This document shows positions 1-20,364 of a DNA stretch of 64,000 bases, in pieces; position 1 is the first letter of the stretch, and every line of letters starts with the position of its first letter. Both the position numbers and the translations under genes were made by a program. The DNA is taken from NCBI GenBank assembly GCA_014526335.1, contig JACTAT010000039.1, forward strand, positions 6,006,373 to 6,070,372, read 5' to 3'. This DNA comes from Chrysaora quinquecirrha. Its lineage: Eukaryota > Cnidaria > Scyphozoa > Semaeostomeae > Pelagiidae. The notes below the pieces were generated by a model, which was not told where the DNA came from, ran no database searches, and saw nothing but the letters and a program-made list of their open reading frames with translations.

Positions 1-8552
<8,552 letters not shown>

Positions 8553-8702
8553 TCGGCGAAATGATAGGGAACAAGCTAGCATCGGAGGTGAGTTAGGTCA
8601 GTAAGAGCTTATTAAATTGGAACAACACGCTAAGAAAATTTTTAGATTATTTGTAAATAGAGCTTATAGTATGCGAAGCTTGAAACAATATCATTGTAAA
8701 TA

Positions 8703-9390
8703 GAACAATGCAGTGCTTTCCAACTGACTGTGATAAGGCAGATCGTCAAAAGTTTCAGGACCTCCAAGGCTGGGAAAATGTTTGCTTTAACAAACGTTCT
8801 GCTTGAAACTAGTCTACGAAACCCAGAATTTTATTTTGACCTCGTGACCATGTAGAAATACACGCATTTTTTTTATAAGGAAGTGCTTTATAAGGAAGGC
8901 AGTACTCGGGCTGGCAAAAACTTAAGGAATTTCTAGTACTGGATCGGAGACTACTAAGGAATCTGACTTTTTCTTAAACTTAGCATTTCGATTTGAAAAA
9001 TGAAGTTTTGAATTAACAGAGCAAGCAATACTAATTGCCAATGGTTTTCAATCAGTATTCATTTCTACTCGTCTTCTGAAACCCTTATGACCTATATTTC
9101 CTTGACCATTGGTTGTTTTTAAGAATCACAAAGTAAGAAGTTAAGGAATTGCTAAGGAATATTGAGTACTCAATTTTTACCATCAGTTAAGGAATTTTCA
9201 GTACTGACCCTGAGCCAAACTTCCTTATAAAAAAAAATGCGTGTATACAGTGCTTTCCAACTGACTGTGGTGAGACAGTTAGACAAGTTTCAGGACCTCC
9301 AAAGTTGGGAACATTTTGCTTTAACAGGTGTTTTTCTTGAGACTGGTCTATGAAACCCAAAGACTTTTATTTTGACCATGTTCTCTTTTA
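8703..9390. repeat. Direct repeat pair flanking a MITE
   Basis: A segment of about 150 bp beginning CAGTGCTTTCCAACTGACTG occurs at 8708-8858 and again at 9248-9390, with the same order of motifs (TTTCAGGACCTCCAA, TTTGCTTTAACA, CTATGAAACCC) but many substitutions. The MITE at 8859-9245 lies exactly between the two. Either the segment was duplicated around the insertion or both pieces belong to a larger repeat. Confidence 0.6.
8859..9245. mobile_element. TACACKCATTTTTT-family MITE (copy 1)
   Basis: The arms TACACGCATTTTTTTTATAA and TTATAAAAAAAAATGCGTGT plus A mirror each other over about 26 bp. It is 387 bp and non-coding. Related termini occur singly at 9594-9627 and 10735-10760 (fragments), and a full relative lies at 19423-20040. 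Confidence 0.75.
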
Positions 9391-12096
9391 AATAATATAC
9401 TTTTGCAATTTCTGGCCAGTTTGATGTATCACGTAGGTGGTTATTTTAGCGTGATTTGCCGTCAAATCACTCTTGTCGCTGGAAAGTATAGTTTCGACTA
9501 ATTGCTATTCCGCCCATTGGAGCATTTAAGGGACTTTTTAAGAACTTTCAGAACTCGAATTTAAAATTATCAAGGCACTTTCACTACTTAACCAATTCTT
9601 TTTATCTAAAAAATATGCGCATTTGTATCTATTTATAAAAATTGCCATTTGTACAGACGGACTTCGGTGCATATACATAGATTTTTACTTCAGTCGTTTC
9701 TTAGGCGATTCTGATTCTATATTTGTCCAGCCATTCATATTATTGTGATCAGTAAAGCTATGTTTTCTATTGGTTCAAGAAAAAAAACAGCAGTAACTGA
9801 TGCACTCTAATTCCCACTATAGCAGAGAGAACATTCAGCCATCTTTCCACTATATTTGACACTTACATACATAGTTACTCTGACGCAGCCAAGAAAAAAA
9901 ATCAAGTGGGTTTTATAATATAACATAGTGAGTAATTGCCATATTCCAAATTAAACTATAAGTTCAGGACCGTGATGGTGGTGGTTATAAGGTTATTCTC
10001 TTCGTGCTTGTTTCTTCTTAACATAACTAGGCCATAACCTGGATCCAAACCCTTTTACGAGCTACAAAAATAACCAAGTAAACGGTGTTAACTTTGTGTA
10101 ATTGTGATGTCTATTATAACCGGGATGCATGGCGTTTGATCTGTGTCCTCCGTACATTTCCCTGAAACGAAGTCTTGCAAGTATATCATACAGTCGAGAA
10201 GTTGTAGTCCCTCCCAACTTCTATGCTTTAATCTGAATTTGAATTAATAACTTAAGGTAACAACAAACAGCAGCTTATCACTATACAGAATTGAACCTTG
10301 CTTAGCTTGCAACTAAACCTTAAGATTAAGCATTTTTGATTTTAAGGATTTTTTTATTAATCCTCATCTACTAAAAGTTGTAAACAGAAAAATATGGCAT
10401 TAATTTATTTACGTTCAGTAAATCTGAACAAAAATATATAGATTTGTGTTCCGAATCTATCAAAAAATTTCCAAACTGCTTATGATTTTTAGCAAGATAG
10501 ATACTTGTAGATTACGGTAGGTTTTATGTAATGAACTTAACCGTTTTAAAGATTTCCACCCCAGAGACTTAATTTGCATTGTATACTGGCATCTTACGTA
10601 TAGCAGTAAAATAGGTAGGTTAAACGTCGCAACCGTGAAACAGGACCAGGGGACGCTTCACAAGATTACCGCCCAAAGATCCAAACAACCGCTTTTTGAT
10701 CAACTGTGATCAAAGTTCGTGTCTTTATTCGTAATACACGCTTTTTTATAAAAAAAAACATAGCTCAAGGCCTTGTTTCTAAAGTTCCTCTTTTTTGCGC
10801 ATTAATCAAAGTGTAGTTCCAAATGTTCCTAAATAGTTCCTTAACTTTAACTGCACATTATTTAGTGCCGTGAATAGCAGCACAGACGCAACTTATTCTT
10901 GTTATTTATGCGAATAGAATTTTCTTTTCTTTCAAACATTTTTCACGCTTAAAGAACTTTTTAGAAGTTTTTGGACATTGTTAAAAATATAACATATAAA
11001 ACTCAATTTGACAAACTTGTAAAAAGTAATTATTTTGTTATTTCACTAAAATGCAATTCAACATAATCTTTTCATGTGTTGTCTGTTGTTACGTAAAGGC
11101 CAATCTCTCCCCGCTTTTGAAGGGAAAATCAGTCACAGAAAACATCGATTTGGGAGTCCTAGAAGTGATTTTGTTATATCTGAAGAAAGTTCGATTCAAT
11201 TCGCTTTTGATGTAGGTAAATTGGCTTGTTACTGGTACACCCCAGTTGCCTGAAATTCATAAGGTAATTCACTTGCTTAAAAGAGCCCGCCACCGTTTTC
11301 CCTCTCATTTTCGTTAACCAGAACTAGCGAGCAGCCTGCTTTGATTTTTTTTTTAATTTAAAGAAAATTATAGATTTAGGACCGGATTGGTCTCCAATGC
11401 TTGATTTAAAATACAGTGGAGCTCCACATAACGGATACCTGTGAGATGTGAGACCAGTGATATTGTCCTTTTTGAGTGGTATCCACTGTATAAAGGTTAA
11501 TTTTTACAAATAGAGTTGTAAACCGTTGTTGGGAGGTGTCCGTGATGAAGGTTCTACGTGTTATGCTGGAATATCAAGCTTTGTTATATGCAATGTTTTC
11601 CTATGGATTTCGAATATGAAAAGTTGTAGTAAGTTTCTTCGATTGAAAACTGAAGAAGCTTAACAATCACAAAGCGAATCAATCAGTATTTGCTTAAGAC
11701 TTTCCTAGATGTTGGTTTTTATTCCTCTTTCCAATGATTATTGCAGGCATACAGGCAGGCAGCTGAACAAACTGCATTTTTAATCTTCAGTTACACAATT
11801 TTCTATCAGAAATCTGTTGATTTAAATGTATAGAATCTGAGCTGCTAAAAATCAAAGAACCTTATAAACCTATGGATTAGAATACTTGAATAACCTTCGG
11901 CTTATTGGTTGAATGTATGGACTTGTACTGAAAAAGAGAAGCCAAAAACCTTTCGTTTACGAAAAGCCCGTGAATTTTTATTACATAAATTATTGGAAAA
12001 GCTATATGCTTGCAAAATAGTTTTAGCTGTTTGTTGACAGTAATGCTGTTGCTGTTGCTGTTGTTGTTGTTGTTACATTATTCTGTATAGGCTGTA
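9391..12096. other. Intergenic, no gene recognised
   Basis: AT-rich sequence between the EML and Kv genes. It contains isolated termini of the TACACKC MITE family (9594-9627, 10735-10760) and a CTG/TTG microsatellite at about 12045-12074 just before the next MITE. Open frames are short and without recognisable protein features. Confidence 0.6.
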
Positions 12097-12105
12097 ATTT
12101 CTAGC

Positions 12106-12243
12106 TAGACTTATTACCTGAGTCTAAGTCCTAGTTATCGTTCATGAAACCGAGGCTTATACCAAAAAGAGATCGCTCAAACTGGTTTGAGCGTCCAACA
12201 GTTCCATTCAAAAGCAATAACTACGACACAGATAATAAGTCTA
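12106..12243. mobile_element. TAGACT-family MITE, subfamily B copy 1
   Basis: 138 bp bounded by TAGACTTATTACCTGAGTC and GATAATAAGTCTA, with an internal short palindrome (CTCAAACTGGTTTGAG). Perfect 9-bp target duplication ATTTCTAGC at 12097-12105 and 12244-12252. Confidence 0.92.
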
Positions 12244-12292
12244 ATTTCTAGCTTGTTCAGTTGATTTAGGCCTGCCGTTCATGCGGCATCCA

Positions 12293-12324
12293 TGTGTGGG
12301 ACCCCTAGTTTAACGTCCCACACA
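12293..12324. repeat. Short perfect hairpin
   Basis: TGTGTGGGAC at 12293-12302 and its exact complement GTCCCACACA at 12315-12324 are separated by 12 bases. No T-run or gene adjoins it, so no function is assigned. Confidence 0.5.
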
Positions 12325-12666
12325 GGTCGTTGCAGTGAGTTGTTTTGTCATCCACACGCAAGTCCCTCATCCAGATGTTGACATCACTTGGTCAAGCTAA
12401 ACTTTAGTTGCCTAGCGCAAACTGATTAAGAGGCTTTGCCAAACTCCTAGATACCATATAAACATCAAATACGGTAGATACCGAAGCAATATAGCTAGAG
12501 CGCGATTTGCTGCATTTGCTCCTAAAAGCCCCACTATAGAAGCTAATGCCAGTATTTAATTTATTTACTTTTCACTTTCATCTACAATATGCTGTTGATT
12601 ATTTTACTTCGCACTTATCCGTTTTATTCCACCTGGTTGTCACATCATATGTTAGCCAGCTGCGAC

Positions 12667-12867
12667 TAGACTCACTAAATAAGTCCCACTACTTCGCTGG
12701 ATGTTGTTGTTGTTGTTTTCTACAATCGCTCAATGTGGAGCATCTCTATTGAAGTGACAAATCAAAATAAGGGGGGGGGCGTAATTTAGAGACTCGTGTC
12801 GTGAGTCTGTTGGAGTGACAAATCAAAATAAGGGGAGCGTAAACTAGAGACTCGTGTCGTAAGTCTA
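12667..12867. mobile_element. TAGACT-family MITE, subfamily A copy 2, with internal duplication
   Basis: The same layout as the copy at 6334: TAGACTCACTAAATAAGTCC start, (GTT)n, AAGTCTA end. It contains a second partial copy of its right half (GAGTGACAAATCAAAATAAG occurs twice), making it 201 bp. The 9-bp target duplication AGCTGCGAC/AGCTGTGAC differs at one base. Confidence 0.88.
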
Positions 12868-13266
12868 AGCTGTGACTGCGACCATTGCATGTGCAGTTTT
12901 CCGACGGTCTTTTGCCATCCAAGATCTATTACGCAAAATTCAAAGTTCTCCCCTTTTGAGAATCTGCACGGGACAAAGCGTGATAGAATGTGCTCTCTTT
13001 GAATAGCCCGTGAGAATTAAAGTACAGCGAGCCTACCACCCTGCCATCTCCATGATGGCTTTATGGCAATTCGTGCACTTGGGACACAAAAGGTATGGTT
13101 ACACATTGTTAGCACAGTGTTGCGCCGCAACTGAGAAACTCATTATTGCAAAACCAGGCTGCTTGGTTTCTTATAAATGTATATAAATATTAAAAAAATC
13201 AATGGGCGTATATTGTGCCATCCGACTGGCTGCAGTTTCTTATAAGTCAATTTCTTGGTGGTGGGG

Positions 13267-13652
13267 TACACTTTTCTTTTAATAAGCAACCGTCAATAAG
13301 CAACTAGGGCTGAACTGACCTTAAGCAACTTGAGGGCTCAATTGGATTACTGTAAGCAACTAAGAAGTCAAAGAACAAAACTTATATACTCTTTCTTGTT
13401 GTTATACAATTGTTCGTTCTTATGTTTTGGGTGTTGAAGTTCGTTAGCTAACGTTTTTCCACTTACTGTCTCCCAAAAGTTGTGTTGTAGGCCTAACAGT
13501 TGATGACTTTGATCAGCGAAGTCAGGGGTGGTTGTTACGTACAAAAAATGTTAAGCAACTTTTCAGCAACTTTGAGGGCTGAAATGTCTAAAATTTTAAG
13601 CAAGTTTGAGGGCTGGACGAAAGTTAAGTTGCTTATTAAAAAAAAAGTGCAA
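13267..13652. mobile_element. AATAAGCAAC-type inverted-repeat element (copy 1)
   Basis: The left arm TACACTTTTCTTTTAATAAG and the right arm CTTATTAAAAAAAAAGTGC are complementary over about 25 bp. The interior repeats the theme TAAGCAACTTGAGGGCT several times. 386 bp, no credible gene. An inverted partial copy lies at 15101-15217. Confidence 0.7.
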
Positions 13653-14501
13653 TACTGTAGCCAAGTACCAGTGCTCAAACTACCATTTTAAAGAAGCTCA
13701 AGAAGGACTTTTCCTGTAATTTAGAAACTCTGGTAGAAGAAATTTAAGAAACTATTTCACAAAATTAAGTTACCATAGAGCAAAGTTTGTTATAGAAAGC
13801 TTAGTTTATTGAAATACCAAAGCCACTATTGAAGACCATAAAATCTCTCTATGTTTCAAATATTTAATTCGCAGTTCTTAAAATCTTGCAGGGCGTATGC
13901 AATTAGCATAAGCCTAATGCACCACATTCGTTTAATTTTCCTCGTTATATTGAATCAAATTATCGATTCTGCTGTGGGAAATTAGTTCTGCGGATAGCAA
14001 ACATTGAATAATACAGTTTGGGATCACTTCTTGGCTGTAGAAACGACGTTTTTTGTGTTTTGGTAAATGAAAATTGCAATTTTTCATCGATTGTTTGTTG
14101 GGCTTACCGTGGCTACCAATGAATGTCTGTCTTTGAGATTTAGTTTGTGGTGTCCATTTGTAATTAAGTAAGATACGTGTGAAAGAACACCTGACTTTAT
14201 GATAAAACATGAGGATATTCAAAACTTAAAGTCAGTGGGGCGCTCTGGATTTTCAAAACATATCAGCATCGTTTCTCAAAAGCAAACTCGTTTGAGGCAA
14301 ATTATCCAGTATTTGTTGCTTGAATGTTGTTTAAACGTTGCTTCTTGATCGAGAAGAGACTTCGTGATCACTGGATCACTAGAAGCTATTTGCCAAAGAA
14401 AACGACAATGTAAGCTGTTGATAAATTTGATAATTATGTATCCAACAAATACGTAATATAGTGGTAAAATTAATAATATTATATATTACTATATATGCAT
14501 T
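13653..14501. other. Intergenic, no gene recognised
   Basis: A 96-codon minus-strand frame at 13932-14222 has no signal peptide, domain or membrane segment and no splice context. I treat it as chance. Confidence 0.5.
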
Positions 14502-14824
14502 TACCGTAAATCCTTGAATAAGCCCCCTTGGGGCTTAATTACTTTTCATTATCTTGGAGGGGGCTTATGCAAGGTGGGGGCTTAAACGAGAGGGGGCTTA
14601 TAAAATTATTCTCAAACGCATGATTTATCATCGACTGGAGAATGCATTTTTCGGTCATAAGTTGATAAAGTACCAATATGGATTCTAAAGGCTATAACAC
14701 CAAGATGTCAGGGACGGGGCTTATTCAAGGGGAGGGGCTTATAAACGATTTCTCGCTCTTAGGTGGGTGCTAATTCGAGGGGAGAGCTTTTTTAAAGAGG
14801 GGGGCAATTCAAGGATTTAAGGTA
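14502..14824. mobile_element. MITE of the TACYGTAAATCC family (copy 2)
   Basis: Starts TACCGTAAATCCTTGAATAA and ends TTCAAGGATTTAAGGTA. The internal GGGGGCTTA blocks and the motif AAGTTGATAAAGTACCAATA are shared with the copy at 5422-5711. 323 bp, non-coding. Confidence 0.78.
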
Positions 14825-15035
14825 TATTTGTACTAAGCCAAGATTAAAGGGGCCTAAACAATTCTACTTTCTCATGTTTGTAGTTTATAGCTACTAGAAA
14901 CTTTACCTTACCTTAACTTAACGATACCTTTGTACTTTACCTGTATCAGATAGAAGCAAAGTGCATTAGTAGCAATAGTAAACTCAGTGGCGTTCCCAGA
15001 CTAAAAATACTGGGGTGGACAAATATTCTTGGGGG

Positions 15036-15070
15036 TTTGGGGGCGAACCCCCCGGGATTTCGCCCCCAAA
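15036..15070. repeat. GC-rich perfect hairpin
   Basis: TTTGGGGGCGAA (15036-15047) and TTCGCCCCCAAA (15059-15070) are exact 12-bp complements around an 11-base loop. It is strikingly GC-rich against the AT-rich surroundings. It could be the core of a decayed repeat; no coding context. Confidence 0.6.
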
Positions 15071-15100
15071 TTTCCTAACAACAGGAAAGCTTATAAGCTT

Positions 15101-15217
15101 GGTTGTTTGACTTCTCAGTTATTACAGTAATTCAGTTGAGCCCTCAAGTTGCTTAATGCTATGGTCAGTTCAGCCCTAGTTGCTTATTAAGCGGTTGCTC
15201 ATTAAAAGAAAAGTGTA
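15101..15217 (-). mobile_element. AATAAGCAAC-type element, inverted partial copy 2
   Basis: Reverse-complement match to the first 115 bp or so of the element at 13267-13652 (GGTTGCTCATTAAAAGAAAA and GGTCAGTTCAGCCCTAGTTG are recognisable). Only one terminus is present. Confidence 0.65.
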
Positions 15218-15652
15218 CGCGTTTCAGAGAGCTTATGCGAGATTGCGAGTGTAAGTGATATTTCTGCGATTTTAGCCTGTTCTGTGATCAGTGCTTCGGA
15301 CAGCTGTAGTGTAACATGTAAAATATCTGTCTGGAAACTGTTTAGCAACGATCCAATAAGAGAAAAATCTGTCTACGGCTTTTTACGTTATGCACGATTA
15401 TCCGAAAGTGGTTTTTATAAATCCCTTTCTAATGGTCTTATGCGATTTAGTCTCGATTTTCAGACCAGAAGAAGCGTAACCGCAGGTACCAGTAGCAAAT
15501 ATATATTCTATATGTACAGGTCTTGTATCTTTTCATATATAAAGTATGGCAGTTTTTCTACATTGCGCATATTGAATTGAATTGATATTCGCAGACTTTG
15601 ACGGGGGTGTCTGTTGTTATGTCTCCGCTAGTTAGTGCTCCCAAGCCGTCAG
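15218..15652. other. Intergenic, no gene recognised
   Basis: A 98-codon plus-strand frame (15284-15580) has mixed composition, no recognised domain and no homologue that I know. It is left uncalled. Confidence 0.4.
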
Positions 15653-15912
15653 TAAATTCCCGGGGGTACTCCCTAATGTAGGCTGACAGGTATATGCCCC
15701 TCATATGGGTGGGTTTTTCTTCGAGAATTCCTTACAACTGGGTCCGATTTATGCCCAAAATGCCTTCAAAAAGGGTATAGAATCAAATGTCCTTAACATT
15801 TGGTATACGAATTCATACAAAAATCATAAAACTGGGTGGCTGAATGTTGGTTTGTAAAAACTTAGGGGCACAACCCTGTACATTTCAGGGTCAAGTGCCC
15901 CCGGGATAAATT
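15653..15912. mobile_element. CCCGGGGGTACTCCC-type inverted-repeat element
   Basis: The termini CCCGGGGGTACT and AGTGCCCCCGGG(A) are flanked by TAAATT on both sides (15653-15658 and 15907-15912), a likely 6-bp target duplication. Non-coding, about 250 bp. I remember this terminus as abundant in sea-anemone and coral genomes, which supports the taxonomic guess. Confidence 0.75.
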
Positions 15913-17032
15913 CTTCCAAAGTTTTCCGCCAAACTCATGTCTGGACCAAGCACAGTTGATATCTAACAAATATCTAACACTCTGCAGTTCATATCTAACA
16001 GTGGTGTGGATAGGAGGGGCTGGGGTGCCTCTTCTCCAACCTTTCGTGAAGCATTTTCGTGAAGCATTTTTCGTGAAGGAAAAGGAGTAGGGGTTGACGC
16101 TCTTTATCCTTTGGTCAAGATTTGTGGGTATCCCATAATTCTCATGATGACAGACAAACCTCCCTCTAACCTAAAGATTCTCAAGAATAGAAACCTTAAT
16201 GTACGACCTTAAGTTCTCTATATCTCTCAGCCAGGACTCTGCCTCTTGTTGTTCCGTTGACCATGACAGGAAGGCAGACGATGCACTTGATAACAGGTCA
16301 ATCCAAATTTGTCCAATGCTGTATAGGTGTACTAATAACATAAAACTTTGAAACTACTTTGATAGATCACTGATCACTTCTTTCAGCGCATTCTAATTCT
16401 AACGACCGTCTTCTCATTAAAATTGAAATATTCACTGAAAGAAACCGTGGGCCGTGGGTCGTGGATTTAGTGAGATACTTCATTAAAAATTTACAAACTA
16501 TCTCTGTTTTCTTCCAGATTTGACATTCATTATGCCTACAAGGTAGCTTATTTCTCATCCTTTTAGACGTAGCTGCTAGAAATGTAACCTTGATCACCCT
16601 GGCAACTCCTGAATACACAAAAAGAATTCTCCATGTTATCAGCACTGAAAATCTAAAACAGTAATGAAACCATAGAAAAGCGTTTGACAGTTATTGCTTG
16701 AGTCTTCTAAGACGAGTGCTAAATCTATCATCTATATGCTTGAAACATAATTATATCTAGATAAGCAATCTTCTGATATATGGGATCTAAGTTATGGAAA
16801 AAACAGTTGGATTTTGCAATGTTTATCAACAGGTGTTATCGTGAAAATGAACTAAATCGTATGCTGAAGACGGAGATTTCATATTTAAGTGAAATCTCTA
16901 TTACTTCAATTTTGATTCAACTTAGTTGGAGCTACTGCGTTAGACGTATGCTGCCGAATCATTATCGAATCGAGCAATAGTCAGATTTTTGCACCAAACG
17001 TCTATCGAACGTTTCAGATCTTTGAATTCAAA
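15913..17032. other. Upstream region of the Kv gene
   Basis: Contains a small tandem of CGTGAAGCATTTT at about 16048-16080. No TATA box or promoter could be called with confidence. The 92-codon minus-strand frame at 16367-16645 has no recognisable features. Confidence 0.4.
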
Positions 17033-20000
17033 ATGGCTGATGTTGAAGCCGAACTCATCACAGACAAGACCAATTACACAGATAACCGTCTCAATGTCGA
17101 AAGAGATTCTCTTTGGAATAATTTACCGAAACCAAACATTTCTGGATGGACTCCGTTCTACCCTTCTCGTTCGAATAAGACAGCTAAACTTGAACTTGAG
17201 CCATGGACGGAAAGACGTGTAAAGATCAACGTTGGTGGACGCAGGTTTCAAACCATGGAAAGTACTCTGAGAAAATTCCTGACACTTTACTTGGTTGCAG
17301 CGAAAAAGACAAATTTTTTGATAAAATCTCAGGGGAGTATTTTTTCGATCGTGATCCTGGATTTTTCCGTCATATTTTGAATTTCTACCGAAAAGGAAAA
17401 GTGCATTTTTCGCAGTTTCAGTGTGGTCTGCCTTACGATGAAGAGCTAACGTTCTATCGCATCGACCCTGACTACATTGGAACATGTTGTCGCGAAGAAT
17501 ACGATTCGATGTGTGTACCTGACGAGGCGAGGAAGGCGGAAAATGAAAAATTAAAAGCAAAATTAGCAACACCTGATATCAAAACCGTCGAAACTCTGAG
17601 AGAAAAACTTTACATCATATTCAAATACCCACAAATCAGCCTTTTCGGCAAGTTCGCGTTTTATCTCGTAGCTTCGGCAATAATAATCAGCGTAATTACG
17701 ACAGTTGTTGAAACCATCCCGTGTGGAAAGATCAGGTGCGGCGAAAAATACGCGATTGTGTTTCGATTCATTGATGGTGGTTGCGTCCTTATATTCCTTG
17801 TCGAATTTGGTTTTCGCTTTTACGCAGCGAGGAATAGACTGAAACATTTACGATCACTGAATACCGTAATCGACGCACTTGCGATTTTACCGTTTTTCGT
17901 CAACCTTACGATAAACGCTGTAAGCAATAGTTCAACAACAGAAATGCAAGCTTTGGTAGTGCTTCGCGTATTTCGTATCTTCCGTGTTTTCAAGCTGATG
18001 CGAATCTCAGAGCGATTACAGTATTTAGGAAAATCACTGAAAGCGAGTGCACCTGATTTGCTGTTCTTGTGCTTCACTATATTAATTGGAGTGTTGATAT
18101 TTTCAACGATTATTTTCTTTGCTGAGCAAGGCGGCGAAAAATCAAACTTTCAAACCATCCCGGCTGCGATGTGGTTTGGAGCTCAAACAATGACGACCCT
18201 GGGGTAAGTTTATTGCTGTGAATTGAAATTGATCCCAAACTCCTCCCCGTGGTGAATGGAACGCGGTCCATATTCGAACTTAGAGACTTAGCTACACCCC
18301 TTTTACACGGAAGAAACTGTGTTGGTTCTTGTCCTCCAGAGGCAATTTTAGCTCGAATTTATCTTTCGTTTACAGGGGATCTTTTGAATCAGAATCATTT
18401 CTGGGTCTGTTTAAAAGTATAGTCAGCCCGTCTCTGAGTCCCGTAGATTCCGTGTAAACGTCTTGGATCGGATCAGATTCAAACTTTTACAGCTCCTCAA
18501 TGCGGTTTAAGATGAAATGTGGCTGCGAACACGTCATTTTTCAACAGAAACTATCTAAAATGTCTGTCTTTCATTTATTTGGTACTTTCGTTAAATAGAG
18601 AAATTCTAAGCAATTCTGTAACGAGTTTTCGTTTTCGTTAATATCTATGTTAGCTGTTGGCAAAACGATCAACAGATGTCCTTTTGTGTTTTTAACCTTT
18701 CTCTTTCAATTATGGGGAAAGAGGAATTATTTTGTTTGTACGCATCATGAACATTATATCAAATTTGTGAATGTAAGCACAGAAGCCATTTTTCTTCTCA
18801 TTTCTGAAACATGAAAACGTCTTGATCAATATTCATTAGATGTCTTCTTTTCTTGTTAAACTTTATTCCTAAAACTGATGTGCTTTACTTTCCTAATTAG
18901 TCTTGTTGCTCAAAAAGCCTCTATTGGAGGCGATTGGGTCGTTGAAGCTACAATCATCACCAAAAATGCTGGGACACTTCGATTCTTTTCAAAATTCCCG
19001 ATTTATAGACGCATACCACCTCCCCCGACTCAGTAGTGGCGAAAACTGATGTTGTCAGTGATCCCAACATTGAGTCAGGGGGAAGGGAGAGCTAATTACC
19101 TAAATATATTATAATGAGACCGGATTTCTAAGGTAGAACATATAACATAGTGATATTTTTGGCGAGGATTGTGGTCCCCAAATCGGACTGGACACTAGTA
19201 CTTCGTCATAAAATCATCACCCCATTGAGTTGTTTTCAGATGTTCAGCTTCCTCCAAGTTATAAATTTCTTAGTGTACAGTGACCGAATCGAAAACCTCC
19301 GTACAACGGATATCATCGAACAACTCATGAAGCTTAATCCTGATTCTCATTTCTTCGTGATAAAACCTCTATGAAGCGGACACCTCAGAACAAGGACCAA
19401 GGACCAATGACATTGTCCGATATACACTCATTTTTTATAAGAAACTATACTCTGAGCCATATTGTAGGGTTTCTAAACTTTAAGCACAATTTCTCGAGTT
19501 TCTTAACTTAATAATTGAAATTCGAAAATTTCGTGAAATAAGGGTTTACGTGAAGTACTATGTTATTAGCAGTCAACATATGAAAATTTTCCGGTATTGA
19601 CTCAAGTACGATACTTCTGGAGATTATTTTTACGTAAACAGGTGCATTTTAAAGCGGAAATAGTTTCTAAGTTCTTTTCTTGCTTCTTAGACCATGTAGA
19701 GGAGCTTCTTGATTTTTAGAAAAAGTCATATATAGTTTCTTAAGGCCTGGCTAAACTAGGAGATATGTCGCGCGCGACATTGATATCCTCTCGGTGTCTC
19801 CCAGTTTAGCCGCCTCGGAAATTTTATACCGCGCGATAAAATTTATAGCAGGAGATATGATAATGTTTCTGGAAGACAACAGAAACATTTCTTTTCTTCA
19901 CGACATGCAAATGACTCGGGGGACATGTTGCTCGCATGTTTAGCTACCCTGGGAGTCGCGCAAAATACAATGTCGCGTGTGACATGTCTCCTAGTTTAGC

Positions 20001-20364
20001 CACAGCTTTAACGTCGGTTTCTCATGAAAAAATGAGTGTATGTATGAAGGTTTCACTCATCACTGCAGTAAGGTGATTCAGATGTTTTCATAATTTGACT
20101 TCTTTTTCTAGTTATGGTGACGTGACTCCCAGTACAGCACTTGGCAAGATTGTTGCAGCTATATTTTGTTTGGGTGGAATTTTGGTCATCGCTTTACCAG
20201 TACCAATTATCGAAATGAAACAAAAGCTAACAGCGCAGTATGAACGATCTTTGAAGAACAGAAGAAGCAAAAATAAAAATGAGCAAAAAGAAAAATCGCC
20301 ACCAGATGAAAACGAAGACAATTTAGATTGTTGTCAGGTTTATAAAGAGCAGACTGCTTGTTGA
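17033..20364 (+). CDS. Voltage-gated K+ channel, Kv4/Shal-like, with a T1 frameshift
   Basis: Two exons, 17033-18203 and 20112-20364; the GT-AG intron splits the Gly codon of the TTLGYGD selectivity filter. The start was chosen for its AAAATGG context and a Kv4-like N terminus. In order: T1 tetramerisation domain ([30 protein letters not shown]) with the HX5CX20CC zinc motif of non-Shaker Kv channels, S1, S2, S3, an S4 with five basic residues every third position ([15 protein letters not shown]), S5, pore, and S6 with the PVP hinge. The tail after S6 is short and charged, ending KEQTAC. The family forms tetrameric plasma-membrane channels for fast A-type K+ current. One base is missing near 17278: the frame with [13 protein letters not shown] and the one with [11 protein letters not shown] differ by -1. 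Adding one base makes the exons sum to exactly 475 codons. This may be sequencing error, an allele or recent inactivation. Confidence 0.93.
19423..20040. mobile_element. TACACKCATTTTTT-family MITE (copy 2), interrupted
   Basis: The left arm TACACTCATTTTTTATAAGA and the right arm CTCATGAAAAAATGAGTGTA mirror each other. The outer element is split by the TTAA-flanked MITE at 19744-20007. Without that insert it is about 350 bp, close to its relative at 8859-9245. Non-coding. Confidence 0.7.
19744..20007. mobile_element. TTAA-flanked MITE (copy 1), nested insertion
   Basis: The arms CTGGCTAAACTAGGAGA and TCTCCTAGTTTAGCCA, followed inward by a GYGCGACATTG palindromic block, enclose 264 bp. TTAA sits on both sides (19740-19743, 20008-20011), the hallmark of piggyBac-type insertion. 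Non-coding. The second copy is at 51951-52171. Confidence 0.75.

Larger units (their letters stand above)
18204..20111 (+). other. Kv intron with nested MITEs
   Basis: The single intron of the Kv gene. 18204-19422 holds no recognised element apart from an imperfect inverted pair of CTCCCCCGACTCA type near 19020-19085. 19423-20040 is a MITE into which a second MITE has inserted (separate entries). A pyrimidine-rich acceptor (TTCTTTTTCTAG) precedes exon 2. Confidence 0.8.

Noticed and set aside
15284..15580. 98-codon plus-strand frame as a small gene
   Set aside because: No recognised domain or signal and it lies among decayed repeats; not supportable from sequence alone.
17123..17572. 149-codon minus-strand frame over Kv exon 1
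   Set aside because: It is antisense to strongly conserved channel sequence and is a shadow frame.
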